DNA from: Pseudomonas lini | Lineage (GTDB): Bacteria > Pseudomonadota > Gammaproteobacteria > Pseudomonadales > Pseudomonadaceae | DNA: 64,000 bases | NCBI RefSeq assembly: GCF_001042905.1 | Contig: NZ_JYLB01000006.1 | Location: forward strand, 124,001 to 188,000 | Direction: 5' to 3' | Shown: positions 17,440 to 25,037 of the stretch, piece by piece | How positions within the stretch are numbered: position 1 is the stretch's first letter | How the letters are laid out: the number at the start of each line of letters is the position of its first letter | Program-made: the position numbers and the translations under genes | Notes under the pieces: generated by a model | What the model was told of the DNA's origin: nothing | Database searches by the model: none | The model's input: only the letters and a program-made list of their open reading frames with translations

Positions 17440-18654
17440 ATGACCCCGCTCAAACTCTTTGTTGCCCTCAGCGCACTGTCCGCTGCCTCCCAAGCCATGG
17501 CTTGGGACTATGTCCTGCTCGATACCGATAAAGCCGCCCAGAACTGGCAAATCACCAGCCAGCAACTCGGCGTAAAAACCGACAAACCCTTCAGCGTCAC
17601 CCTGCGCACCTTGCACGGCGGTCGGCAAGAAGGGGTCAGCATCGTCGACATCGATAACGGCACGATGAAACTTTCGGTAGTACCGACTCGCGGCATGAAC
17701 GTCCTGCAGGCCTCGGTCGGCGATGTGCGCATGGGCTGGGATTCGCCGGTCAAGGAAGTGGTCAATCCTTCCTTCATCGAACTCAACGGCCGTGGTGGCC
17801 TGGGCTGGCTGGAAGGTTTCAATGAACTGGTCACCCGCTGCGGCTACGAATGGGTAGGCCACCCCGGCATGGACAACGGCGAACTGCTGACCCTGCACGG
17901 CCGGGCCGCTAACATCCCTGCGAACAAAGTCACCCTGCACATCGATGAAAAACCGCCGTACGCCATCACTCTGCGCGGCGAGCTTAAAGAACAGGCGTTC
18001 AAGAAAGTCGACTTCTCCGTCGCGACCGAACTGGTCACCGAACCCGGCAGCGTAGCGTTCGCCCTCAACGACACCCTGACCAATAACGGCGACTATCCGA
18101 AGGAATACCAGGCGCTGTATCACAGCAACTTCAGCACCCCATTCCTGGAACAGGGCGCCCGCTTCGCCGCGCCGGTGAAACAAGTGTCGCCATTCAACGA
18201 CAAGGCCAAGGGCGATCTGCCCGACTGGCAAACCTACCGCGCACCGACCAAGGACTACGACGAAACGGTCTACAACGTGGTGCCGTATGCCGATGCCAAG
18301 GGCGACACATTGACCGTGTTGCATAACAAGGCCGGCAGCTTGGGGGTTTCGGTCGGCTTCAACACTCAAACACTGCCAGTGTTCTCCCTGTGGAAAAACA
18401 CCGATACCCAAGGGCAGGGCTATGTCACGGGGCTGGAGCCGGGGACGAGTTTTTCCTACAACCGCCGGTATCAGCGGCCACTGAATCTGGTGCCGACGAT
18501 TGGGCCTAAGGAACAGAAGCAGTTCGGGATCAGCTACAGCTTGTTGGCGGATAAGGCTGCTGTGGATAAGGCGTTGAAGCGGGTGAGCGAGATTCAGGGT
18601 GGGCGGGAGACTGAGGTGCGACAGACGCCGTTGGTTGATCTCACCAAGGGGTGA
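17440..18654 (+). CDS. Periplasmic DUF4432 / aldose 1-epimerase-like protein
   Basis: A 404-residue protein of the galactose mutarotase-like fold (DUF4432 family). It has a signal peptide (about residues 1-21, ending SQAMA), so it is predicted to be periplasmic, which is unusual since most aldose epimerases are cytoplasmic. Family-type patterns include VVPTRGMNVLQASVGDVRMGW, GWLEGFNELVTRCGYE, LLTLHGRAANIPA and ETVYNVVPYADAKG. The substrate is unknown; sugar or sugar-acid epimerisation is possible. It is a single gene, convergent with comM with only six bases between stop codons. An AAAGG sequence precedes the ATG at 17440. Confidence 0.75.
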   Translation: MTPLKLFVALSALSAASQAMAWDYVLLDTDKAAQNWQITSQQLGVKTDKPFSVTLRTLHGGRQEGVSIVDIDNGTMKLSVVPTRGMNVLQASVGDVRMGWDSPVKEVVNPSFIELNGRGGLGWLEGFNELVTRCGYEWVGHPGMDNGELLTLHGRAANIPANKVTLHIDEKPPYAITLRGELKEQAFKKVDFSVATELVTEPGSVAFALNDTLTNNGDYPKEYQALYHSNFSTPFLEQGARFAAPVKQVSPFNDKAKGDLPDWQTYRAPTKDYDETVYNVVPYADAKGDTLTVLHNKAGSLGVSVGFNTQTLPVFSLWKNTDTQGQGYVTGLEPGTSFSYNRRYQRPLNLVPTIGPKEQKQFGISYSLLADKAAVDKALKRVSEIQGGRETEVRQTPLVDLTKG

Positions 18655-18660
18655 TGCCGA

Positions 18661-20154
18661 TTAGAGCGTTGTCGGCCGATATTGCAGCGCTTCGGCCAAG
18701 TGCTCGCGGGTAATGCCATCGACTTGCTCAAGGTCCGCCAACGTGCGAGCAACCTTGAGCAGTCGATGAGCCGCTCGCAGCGACAAGGTCAGCCGTTCAC
18801 ACGCCGTTTCCAGCCAGGTTTCGTCGATTGTGGATAACTTGCAATGTTTGCGCAGGCCGGGCAAATCGAGGAATGCATTGGCGCAGCCCTGGCGTTTTTG
18901 TTGCCGTTCTCGTGCATCGGCGACCAACTCGGCGGCGGTGGCAGTGTCGTCGCCGGGTTTCGACGCAGGATTCAGCGCCGTGGCTTCGCGAGCAACCGTC
19001 AGGTGCAGATCGATGCGGTCCAGCAGCGGCCCCGACAGTTTGTTGCGATAGCGCTGAACCATGTCCGGTGTACAACTGCATTTACCACTGGGCTCGCCAA
19101 GATATCCACAGGGACACGGGTTCATTGCGGCCACTAATTGAAAGCGGGCCGGAAACCTCACTCGATCCTTGGCGCGGGATATCACGATGTGGCCGGATTC
19201 CAGCGGTTCCCTTAACACCTCCAACACCTTGCGATCGAATTCCGGGAGCTCATCGAGGAACAGCACACCGTGGTGGGCGAGGGTGATTTCGCCGGGTTGC
19301 GGTTTTGAGCCGCCGCCCACAAGTGCCGGGCCTGAAGCGGAGTGGTGTGGCTGTCGGAAGGGACGCTGCGGCCAATGACTCAACGGCACACAACTGGCGA
19401 CCGATTGAATTGCCGCAACTTCCAGCGCTTCACTCTCGGCCAACGGCGGTAACAGCCCCGGCAGACGACTCGCCAACAATGTTTTCCCCGTCCCTGGTGG
19501 TCCGCTGAACAGCAAGTTATGAGCCCCCGCCGCCGCAATCAGCAACGCGCGCTTGGCCGCGAGTTGTCCCTGCACTTCATTCAAATCGGGGTAGGGTTTG
19601 CTGGCGTAGAGCAAGCCATTGGACGCATAGGGTTCGATGGGTGTGTGGCCGTTGAAATGTGCGACCGCCTCCAGCAAATGATCCACCGCAATCACCTTCA
19701 ATCCCGACGCGAGGCAGGCCTCCTCGGCATTCGCTCGTGGCACCACCAGCGTGCGCCCGGCCTTACGCGCCGCCAGCGCAGCGGGCAACACACCACGAAC
19801 CGCCCGCACTGCGCCCGACAGTGCCAACTCTCCCAGGCACTCGACGTCATCCAGCGTCAACGTTGGCACTTGCACGCTGGCCGAGAGAATTCCCAAGGCA
19901 ATCGCCAGATCGAATCGCCCCCCGTCCTTTGGCAGATCGGCCGGAGCGAGATTCAAGGTGATACGTCGTGCCGGAAATTGCAGGCCTGAATTGATGATCG
20001 CGCTGCGCACCCGGTCTTTGCTTTCCTTCACCGCCGCTTCGGGCAAACCGACCATCGTCAGCGACGGCAAACCATTGGCCAAATGGACTTCTACGGTGAC
20101 GGCGGGTGCTTCTACGCCGACCTGGGCGCGGCTGTGGACGATGGAGAGGGACAT
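18661..20154 (-). CDS. comM: YifB/ComM family Mg chelatase-like AAA ATPase
   Basis: A 497-residue AAA+ protein. The N-terminal third is the ChlI/LonC-like domain (AVTVEVHLANGLPSLTMVGL), then Walker A GPPGTGKT near residue 215, Walker B with FLDELPEF, sensor motifs in AMNPCPCGYLGEP and a C-terminal Mg-chelatase domain. ComM in naturally competent bacteria is a branch-migration helicase that extends heteroduplex during recombination; YifB is the name in others. The ATG at 20154 begins the family-standard MSLSIVHSRA. The short hypothetical reading frame upstream overlaps its 5' end by 43 bp. Confidence 0.92.
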   Translation of the reverse strand: MSLSIVHSRAQVGVEAPAVTVEVHLANGLPSLTMVGLPEAAVKESKDRVRSAIINSGLQFPARRITLNLAPADLPKDGGRFDLAIALGILSASVQVPTLTLDDVECLGELALSGAVRAVRGVLPAALAARKAGRTLVVPRANAEEACLASGLKVIAVDHLLEAVAHFNGHTPIEPYASNGLLYASKPYPDLNEVQGQLAAKRALLIAAAGAHNLLFSGPPGTGKTLLASRLPGLLPPLAESEALEVAAIQSVASCVPLSHWPQRPFRQPHHSASGPALVGGGSKPQPGEITLAHHGVLFLDELPEFDRKVLEVLREPLESGHIVISRAKDRVRFPARFQLVAAMNPCPCGYLGEPSGKCSCTPDMVQRYRNKLSGPLLDRIDLHLTVAREATALNPASKPGDDTATAAELVADARERQQKRQGCANAFLDLPGLRKHCKLSTIDETWLETACERLTLSLRAAHRLLKVARTLADLEQVDGITREHLAEALQYRPTTL

Positions 20155-20492
20155 GGTCGTTCCTTGAGCTGAAGAGCACCGCTTCCTGCGGTTTTTGAAG
20201 GGTAGTAGGGGGAGGGGGATTTGGTGGGATGTTTGGGGCGACAAACTTTCACTGGATGTTGCAAGTAGGAAGCAGGCCAATCGCGAGGCACAAAAAAACC
20301 GCCACTCGGGCGGTTTCTTCGGGGAGCCTGGTCAGACTCGTGCAAGCCATCAGGTTCAAGTTCTTTGCCATATGTTGTCGCCACTTTAAAAAAGCGATGT
20401 TGGCTGGCAGAAACGTTGCCAGCCAAGCGAAGTGCTTCAGCATGAAGTTCAGCAATCCATACTGATTTGGGCTTTCGCTTCTTGGGGTTCAT
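20112..20492 (-). CDS. Hypothetical small basic protein
   Basis: I do not recognise this family. The 126-residue reading frame begins MNPKKRKPKSVWIAELHAEA with a good GAGG five bases before the ATG at 20492. The first about 55 residues look protein-like (mixed helix with VSASQHRFFKVATTYGKELE); after that it becomes proline- and arginine-rich and passes through an intrinsic terminator (20292-20314) before overlapping comM by 43 bp. The likely reality is a shorter functional N-terminal part, or a small RNA with an ORF on it. It lies in the small accessory patch between comM and ubiK. Confidence 0.4.
   Translation of the reverse strand: MNPKKRKPKSVWIAELHAEALRLAGNVSASQHRFFKVATTYGKELEPDGLHESDQAPRRNRPSGGFFVPRDWPASYLQHPVKVCRPKHPTKSPSPYYPSKTAGSGALQLKERPCPSPSSTAAPRSA
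20292..20314 (-). terminator. Intrinsic terminator inside the hypothetical ORF
   Basis: On the minus strand the stem ACCGCC/GGCGGT with a 5-base loop is followed by seven T residues. It would end a transcript starting upstream of 20492 at about 20290. Confidence 0.65.
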
Positions 20493-20689
20493 AGGCACCT
20501 CGTTATTGGATACTTGGTTTTTGGTGAATCGTAAGTGAAGGGGAATGGCTGACGTAATCAGCCGCGAGAGCTGTTTTTTGTAGGACCGGTCTTGGATAGA
20601 TGAAGGACTTCGGTGAAAACTCACGGCCGCACTTGTCGGATCGAGGTGGCTGCTTATGATCACAGCTGATCTAGTCCTCAGGAGGGGGA

Positions 20690-20953
20690 ATGAGCAATTC
20701 TGGAATGCGGCCGATTCATCCTGGCGAAATCCTAAAAAAGGAATTTCTTGAGCCGCTGGGTATTACAGCGGATGGTTTGGCTAGTTCGTTGAGAGAGGTC
20801 GCGGGCGAAGTGAGCGCCCTTGTGATGCGGGAGAGAGGTGTAAGCCCTGACCTTGCCAAGAGGCTTTCCATTTGCCTGAAAACCACGCCCGAGTTCTGGC
20901 TAAACCTGCAATCGACCTACGATCAGCGCAGAGCCGAAATCGAGCGTGGTTGA
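20690..20953 (+). CDS. HigA-like antitoxin-type XRE protein, no toxin partner seen
   Basis: An 87-residue protein of the HigA/VapI type: it opens MSNSGMRPIHPGEILKKEFL, the family N-terminus, carries a helix-turn-helix at about residues 25-65, and ends TTPEFWLNLQSTYDQRRAE as HigA does. GGAGGGGG lies just upstream of the ATG. In higBA modules the toxin gene normally comes directly before higA. Here no HigB-like reading frame is visible in the 200 bp upstream, and downstream lies an opposite-strand BRO-N gene. So it is an orphan, either a regulator in its own right or a relic of a module. Confidence 0.75.
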   Translation: MSNSGMRPIHPGEILKKEFLEPLGITADGLASSLREVAGEVSALVMRERGVSPDLAKRLSICLKTTPEFWLNLQSTYDQRRAEIERG

Positions 20954-20964
20954 GCTTCGGGTAC

Positions 20965-21492
20965 TTAAAAAGACTGCAGCACCCGCGAAGCACGCTTCCA
21001 CCACGGAGCATTGACCGTACTTCGCGGTCGTTCCTCATTCGGCAGCAGCTGCGGAACATCCTGCAACCGAATCCACGGCTGGTTATTCCAGTGCAGCAAG
21101 CTCAATGACATCTGCGGCCAATTCAGCAGGCTCAGAATCGGGCGCTCTGTTGAGGTGGGTTGCTGGGCGTCTCTGAGCGCAGGCACCACGTCGTGGGTCA
21201 GCCATTCGCGAAGGCCTCGGTATTCGGGGCAGTAATGGTAGACCAGTAGCGCGTAGACGCCGGATTCGCTGATCAGCAGTGTGTTTTCGACGGTGCCGTG
21301 GATGAGTGTCTGCAGATTCTGGTGTTGGTCGGGATCGAGTTTGCGTAGCGCTCGTTCGTCGAGGAATAGCCTGAGCAATCGGCCGAGGTCGCGGGCGCTA
21401 AACCAGGGTTGGTTTTCCAGGAGGAGGGCGTGGAGGTGGAGTTTGTGGCGGGTGAAGATGTGTGGGGTCAGGTAAGTGTCATCGCTATTCAT
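20965..21492 (-). CDS. BRO-N domain (phage antirepressor-like) protein
   Basis: A 175-residue protein. Residues about 15-108 match the BRO/Ant N-terminal DNA-binding domain: LHALLLENQPWFSARDLGRL, then ISESGVYALLVYHYCPEYRG and LREWLTHDVVPALR. Such domains occur in phage antirepressors. The rest has no clear match. The ATG at 21492 has AGGAG seven bases upstream, and that ribosome site can pair with a sequence in the leader (see the C4-like RNA). The reading frame stays open upstream through the leader, which is better explained by the RNA than by a longer protein. There are no other phage genes nearby. Confidence 0.75.
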   Translation of the reverse strand: MNSDDTYLTPHIFTRHKLHLHALLLENQPWFSARDLGRLLRLFLDERALRKLDPDQHQNLQTLIHGTVENTLLISESGVYALLVYHYCPEYRGLREWLTHDVVPALRDAQQPTSTERPILSLLNWPQMSLSLLHWNNQPWIRLQDVPQLLPNEERPRSTVNAPWWKRASRVLQSF

Positions 21493-21499
21493 TGATACA

Positions 21500-21625
21500 G
21501 CTCCTTTTGCTAAAGGGGCTGCCGTCAACCGTCGCCAAACGATTGGGTGGCAGCTGTACGCGGGTTGGCGAACCGGAGCAAAAGGAACCCGGCAGACCCG
21601 AAGATCTCCCACGCACAGCCGCCAT
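21500..21625 (-). ncRNA. C4-type antisense RNA candidate in the leader of the BRO-N gene
   Basis: On the minus strand, TCCTTTTGCT (plus-strand 21577-21586) is exactly complementary to AGCAAAAGGA (plus-strand 21502-21511), which contains the Shine-Dalgarno of the BRO-N gene. Next to it the sequence CGGTTCGCCAACCCG forms a small hairpin with loop CGCC, and CAGCTGCC can pair with GGCAGC about 35 bases downstream. Two hairpins plus a segment complementary to an antirepressor ribosome site is the layout of phage P1/P7 C4 RNA. Exact ends are not known; the family match is from memory and needs a covariance search. Confidence 0.5.
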
Positions 21626-21803
21626 GACTCGATGTGGCGGAAATTAGCCCGCCGTCGGATGGTCGTTGTGCACCTTAAGCTTTCAGGTCGCCAAACCCAG
21701 TGCTGAATATTCAGCTGAGGGTGAGCTTAGGAACCGGGGCTTTGCGGCGCAATCGGACGGCGGTGTGTTCTTTGTAGGACGTTGCCGGGATGTTTGCGGG
21801 GCT

Positions 21804-21840
21804 TAAGATCAAAAGATCGCAGCCTTCGGCAGCTCCTACA
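21804..21840. repeat. Single unit of the GATCGCAGCC...GGCAGCTCCTAC repeat family
   Basis: AAGATCAAAAGATCGCAGCC followed by TTCGGCAGCTCCTACA. The same family recurs at 31112, 43325 and 58311. The 21613-21968 interval holds no gene, only this unit and the following palindrome. Confidence 0.7.
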
Positions 21841-21852
21841 GGACACATTGAA

Positions 21853-21966
21853 TGATCGTTCCCACGCTCTGCGTGGGAATGCATCCCGTGACGCTCTGCG
21901 TCACATCCTGAAGCGGAACGCGGAGCGTCCCTGGCGGCATTCCCACGCGGAGCGTGGGAACGATCA
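21853..21966. repeat. Nested palindromic repeat (CGTTCCCACGCTCTGCGTGGGAA type)
   Basis: Outer arms TGATCGTTCCCACGC and GCGTGGGAACGATCA enclose further small palindromes (GACGCTCTGCGTC, GGAACGCGGAGCGTCC). It ends two bases before the ubiK stop codon. A different family from the REPs elsewhere in the window. Confidence 0.8.
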
Positions 21967-21968
21967 GC

Positions 21969-22235
21969 TTACTCGGCGTCAGCAGGAGGATTGAGCTTCG
22001 CTTCCAGCTCAGCCACTTTCGCCTCAAGGCTCTCCAACCGTGCCCGGGTGCGTGCCAGCACGACCATCTGGCTATCAAACTCTTCCCGGCTCACCAGATC
22101 CAGCTTGCTGAAGCCACTCTGCAACAGAGCCTTGAACTGGCTTTCGATTTCGCTTTTTGGCAGTGGGGTGTCGCCGCTGAAGAGGCGGGAGGCGGTGCCG
22201 CTCAGGGCGTCGAGGAAGTCTTTGGGCGCGAGCAT
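21969..22235 (-). CDS. ubiK: Ubiquinone biosynthesis accessory factor UbiK (BMFP/YqiC)
   Basis: An 88-residue protein of the YqiC/BMFP family. The N-terminal amphipathic half (MLAPKDFLDALSGTASRLFS) is followed by a C-terminal coiled coil (residues about 55-85, RTRARLESLEAKVAELEAKL). UbiK binds UbiJ and membranes and supports aerobic ubiquinone synthesis. It is divergent from glnK across a 416-bp region that carries the glnK control sites. The C-terminal end PPADAE is short and variable, as usual. Confidence 0.88.
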   Translation of the reverse strand: MLAPKDFLDALSGTASRLFSGDTPLPKSEIESQFKALLQSGFSKLDLVSREEFDSQMVVLARTRARLESLEAKVAELEAKLNPPADAE

Positions 22236-22338
22236 GGGAAGTGTCCTGTCAACAATGGCGGGCAGTGTATCACGCAGTGTCTATAGTCAATCTCGGCAGC
22301 TGCGATGCACGCTTTTCGCGCAGTCGAGTGGGCAGCCG

Positions 22339-22355
22339 CGCACTGTTGTTGTGCG
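22339..22355. promoter_or_regulatory. Candidate NtrC binding site upstream of glnK
   Basis: CGCACTGTTGTTGTGCG contains GCAC-N7-GTGC, the NtrC half-site pattern, about 75 bp upstream of the candidate sigma-54 promoter, a normal enhancer distance. Confidence 0.5.
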
Positions 22356-22429
22356 TAACGGTTGTGTCAATCGGGCGAAAGGCTCTTGGGCAGCGGCCAA
22401 GGTATTGAAATCAATGGGTTTTGGATAGA

Positions 22430-22445
22430 TGGCAAGCTTTCTGCT
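22430..22445 (+). promoter_or_regulatory. Candidate sigma-54 promoter of glnK-amtB
   Basis: TGGCAAGCTTTCTGCT fits GG-N10-GC with TGGCA at -24 and TGCT at -12. It would give a leader of about 195 bases before glnK. The rest of the 22236-22651 gap shows no gene. Confidence 0.55.
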
Positions 22446-22651
22446 TAGTCGCTGGTGACCCATGCACTGATGCAGTCGCTGTGACGAATGCAGTGCGCCA
22501 AGCGGAACGGGGGAAGTTTCGTGCGGAGTGGTTCGCTGGCGTCGGACGGGCAGGTAAGGCCGACGATGCGTTACAAAGCCAGGCACTGCGCTTAGACTTG
22601 AGTCGGGTTTGTTTTCCTGGGGCAAGTCCACCAATTCGGGAGAGAGTTTTC

Positions 22652-22990
22652 ATGAAGCTAGTCACTGCCATCATCAAGCCGTTCAAACTGGACGACGTGC
22701 GCGAGTCACTGTCCGAGATCGGCGTGCAGGGCATTACCGTTACTGAAGTCAAAGGCTTCGGTCGGCAGAAGGGTCACACCGAGCTGTATCGCGGCGCGGA
22801 GTACGTGGTCGATTTTCTGCCCAAGGTGAAGATCGATGTCGCCATTGACGACAAGGATCTGGACCGGGTTATCGAGGCGATAACCAAGGCCGCCAACACC
22901 GGCAAGATCGGTGACGGCAAGATCTTCGTGGTCAATCTGGAACAGGCGATTCGCATTCGTACCGGCGAAACCGATACCGACGCAATCTAA
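22652..22990 (+). CDS. glnK: Nitrogen regulatory protein P-II
   Basis: A 112-residue PII signalling protein. The uridylylation site is Y51 in the T loop (GHTELYRGAEYVVDF), and the B and C loops (TGKIGDGKIFV) are intact. PII senses 2-oxoglutarate and ATP/ADP and, when deuridylylated, blocks AmtB. It is linked with amtB, 35 bp downstream, as in most proteobacteria, which favours the name glnK over glnB. A candidate NtrC enhancer and sigma-54 promoter lie upstream, so expression under nitrogen limitation is expected. The ATG at 22652 begins the invariant MKLVTAIIKPF. Confidence 0.95.
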   Translation: MKLVTAIIKPFKLDDVRESLSEIGVQGITVTEVKGFGRQKGHTELYRGAEYVVDFLPKVKIDVAIDDKDLDRVIEAITKAANTGKIGDGKIFVVNLEQAIRIRTGETDTDAI

Positions 22991-23025
22991 GCCGCCACAA
23001 ACCCAACGCCCCAGGAGAAAACAAT

Positions 23026-24363
23026 ATGACTCTGCGTAAATTCGCAGGGCTAGGAGCCCTGTTGTCCCTCGTAATGCCCGGCCTGGCCATGGCGGCAGAC
23101 GAAGTGGCGGCCCCAGTCCTCAACTCCGGCGATACCGCCTGGATGATGACCTCGACAGCCCTCGTGCTGTTCATGACCATTCCCGGCCTCGCGCTGTTCT
23201 ACGGCGGCATGGTTCGCTCGAAAAACATTCTTTCCGTGATGATGCAGTGCTTCGCCATTACCGGTCTGATCAGCATTCTGTGGGTCATTTATGGCTACAG
23301 CATTGCGTTCGACACCACCGGCATGGAGCAGGGCGTCGTCAACTTCAACTCGTTCTTCGGCGGGATGGGCAAGGCATTCCTCGCCGGTGTCACGCCTTCG
23401 AGCCTGACTGGCCCCGCGGCGCTGTTCCCCGAGGCGGTCTTCATCACCTTCCAGATGACTTTTGCCATCATCACCCCAGCGTTGATCGTCGGTGCTTTTG
23501 CCGAGCGGATGAAGTTCTCCGCCATGCTGATCTTCATGGGTATCTGGTTCACCCTGGTTTACGCACCGATTGCGCACATGGTCTGGTCCGGCAACGGCGG
23601 CCTGATGTGGGATTGGGGCGTTCTCGACTTCGCCGGCGGCACCGTGGTGCACATCAACGCCGGTGTGGCCGGTCTGATTGCCTGCCTGGTATTGGGCAAG
23701 CGTAAAGGCTTCCCGACCACCCCGATGGCCCCGCACAACCTCGGCTACACCCTGATGGGCGCCGCGATGCTGTGGATCGGCTGGTTCGGCTTCAACGCCG
23801 GCTCCGCTGCCGCCGCCAACGGCACTGCCGGCATGGCGATGCTGGTCACCCAGATCGCCACCGCTGCTGCGGCGCTGGGCTGGATGTTTGCCGAGTGGAT
23901 CACCCACGGCAAACCAAGCGCACTGGGTATCGCTTCGGGTGTGGTGGCCGGTCTGGTCGCGATCACTCCGGCGGCAGGCACCGTGGGCCCGATGGGCGCC
24001 CTGGTGATCGGTCTGGCGGCGGGCGTGGTGTGCTTCTTCTGCGCCACCACCCTGAAACGCAAACTCGGTTATGACGACTCCCTGGATGCGTTCGGCGTGC
24101 ACGGTATCGGCGGTATCCTCGGCGCGATCCTGACCGGCGTGTTCGCGGCACCGGCTCTCGGTGGCTTCGGCACCGTCACCGACATCGGTGCACAAGTCTG
24201 GATTCAGTGCAAAGGCGTGGGCTTCACGGTGATCTACACCGCGATCGTCACGTTCATCATCCTCAAGGTCCTGGACGCTGTCATGGGTCTGCGTGTCACC
24301 GAGGAAGAAGAAGCTGTCGGCATCGATCTGGCGCTTCACAACGAACGCGGCTACAACTTGTAA
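23026..24363 (+). CDS. amtB: Ammonium transporter
   Basis: A 445-residue inner-membrane ammonium channel. A cleavable signal peptide (residues 1-23, ending AMAA) is followed by about eleven membrane helices. The pore histidines are in PHNLGYTLMGAAMLW and DAFGVHGIGGILGA, and the external recruitment region FYGGMVRSKN is present. It moves NH4+/NH3 into the cell and is gated by GlnK, encoded directly upstream in the same operon. AGGAG lies nine bases before the ATG. A strong terminator follows. Confidence 0.95.
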   Translation: MTLRKFAGLGALLSLVMPGLAMAADEVAAPVLNSGDTAWMMTSTALVLFMTIPGLALFYGGMVRSKNILSVMMQCFAITGLISILWVIYGYSIAFDTTGMEQGVVNFNSFFGGMGKAFLAGVTPSSLTGPAALFPEAVFITFQMTFAIITPALIVGAFAERMKFSAMLIFMGIWFTLVYAPIAHMVWSGNGGLMWDWGVLDFAGGTVVHINAGVAGLIACLVLGKRKGFPTTPMAPHNLGYTLMGAAMLWIGWFGFNAGSAAAANGTAGMAMLVTQIATAAAALGWMFAEWITHGKPSALGIASGVVAGLVAITPAAGTVGPMGALVIGLAAGVVCFFCATTLKRKLGYDDSLDAFGVHGIGGILGAILTGVFAAPALGGFGTVTDIGAQVWIQCKGVGFTVIYTAIVTFIILKVLDAVMGLRVTEEEEAVGIDLALHNERGYNL

Positions 24364-24381
24364 GCACGCGCATGAAAAATT

Positions 24382-24406
24382 TGCCCGGCTTGCCGGGCAT
24401 TTTTTT
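24382..24406 (+). terminator. Intrinsic terminator of glnK-amtB
   Basis: TGCCCGGC/GCCGGGCA stem with a two-base loop followed by seven T residues. Confidence 0.9.
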
Positions 24407-24523
24407 GTCCGGGATTTGTCAGTGAAGGAAGGGCTGAAAGGTTTTTTCTGACACGTTCGGTCGCGTTTACGACGGGCGTTTTTCTGCGGCCAATGGCTTA
24501 CACGATTGAAGGAATATTAGGGC

Positions 24524-24552
24524 CTTTGTTTTTTTCCAGAGCGCGCTAGAAT
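24524..24552 (+). promoter_or_regulatory. Candidate sigma-70 promoter of yjbQ
   Basis: TTTGTT (24524-24529), 17-bp spacer, TAGAAT (24547-24552), about 25 bp before the start codon. Confidence 0.35.
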
Positions 24553-24577
24553 GCGCCCCGAACGTGCGGAGAACAGT

Positions 24578-25003
24578 ATGTGGCAACAGACTCTGATCAC
24601 CTTGCGAGCACGACCCCGAGGGTTTCATCTGGTAACGGACGAATTACTCGCCGGCTTGCCTGAACTCAAAGCGTGTCGGGTCGGTCTGTTGCATTTGTGG
24701 CTACAGCATACCTCGGCGTCGTTGACCATCAACGAGAACGCCGATCCGGCGGTACGTCGCGACTTCGAACGATTTTTCAATCGTCTGATCCCACAAGGAA
24801 CAGACGGCTATGAGCATAACGACGAAGGCCTGGACGACCTCCCGGCGCACTTCAAGGCCAGCGTACTTGGCTGTCAGCTCAGTTTGCCGATCTCGGCAGG
24901 CCGACTGGCGTTGGGGACCTGGCAAGGTGTTTATCTGGGCGAGCACCGTGATCACGGCGGTGCCCGTAAAGTCCTCGCCACCGTGCACGGTGAAGGGGCA
25001 TAA
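24578..25003 (+). CDS. yjbQ: YjbQ/UPF0047 family protein
   Basis: A 141-residue cytoplasmic protein of the UPF0047/YjbQ family. The family signature LWLQHTSASLTINENADPAV is followed by GYEHNDEGLDDLPAH and GTWQGVYLGEHRDHGGAR near the C-terminus; the conserved histidines in these motifs form a possible metal site. Weak thiamine-phosphate synthase activity has been reported for homologues, but the physiological role is unclear. The ATG at 24578 is preferred over the earlier one at 24551 because GGAG lies just upstream and homologues start MWQQ. It sits alone between amtB and sutA. Confidence 0.88.
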   Translation: MWQQTLITLRARPRGFHLVTDELLAGLPELKACRVGLLHLWLQHTSASLTINENADPAVRRDFERFFNRLIPQGTDGYEHNDEGLDDLPAHFKASVLGCQLSLPISAGRLALGTWQGVYLGEHRDHGGARKVLATVHGEGA

Positions 25004-25005
25004 AA

Positions 25006-25037
25006 ACCGCTGGTTACCAGCGGTGGTTGATTTTTTT
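25006..25037 (+). terminator. Possible terminator after yjbQ
   Basis: Perfect 8-bp stem ACCGCTGG/CCAGCGGT with a TTA loop three bases after the stop codon; the seven-T run begins only seven bases later, so efficiency is uncertain. Confidence 0.45.

Noticed and set aside
20500..20689. Search for a HigB toxin gene upstream of the HigA-like gene
   Set aside because: No frame of the right size (about 90 residues) or with RelE-like motifs occurs in this gap or downstream.
21493..21612. N-terminal extension of the BRO-N protein through the leader
   Set aside because: The frame is open, but the ribosome site lies directly before 21492 and the leader sequence is better explained as structured RNA.
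23050..24339. A 429-residue minus-strand frame opposite amtB
   Set aside because: amtB is clear and the opposite frame is only a His/Gly/Asp-rich shadow.
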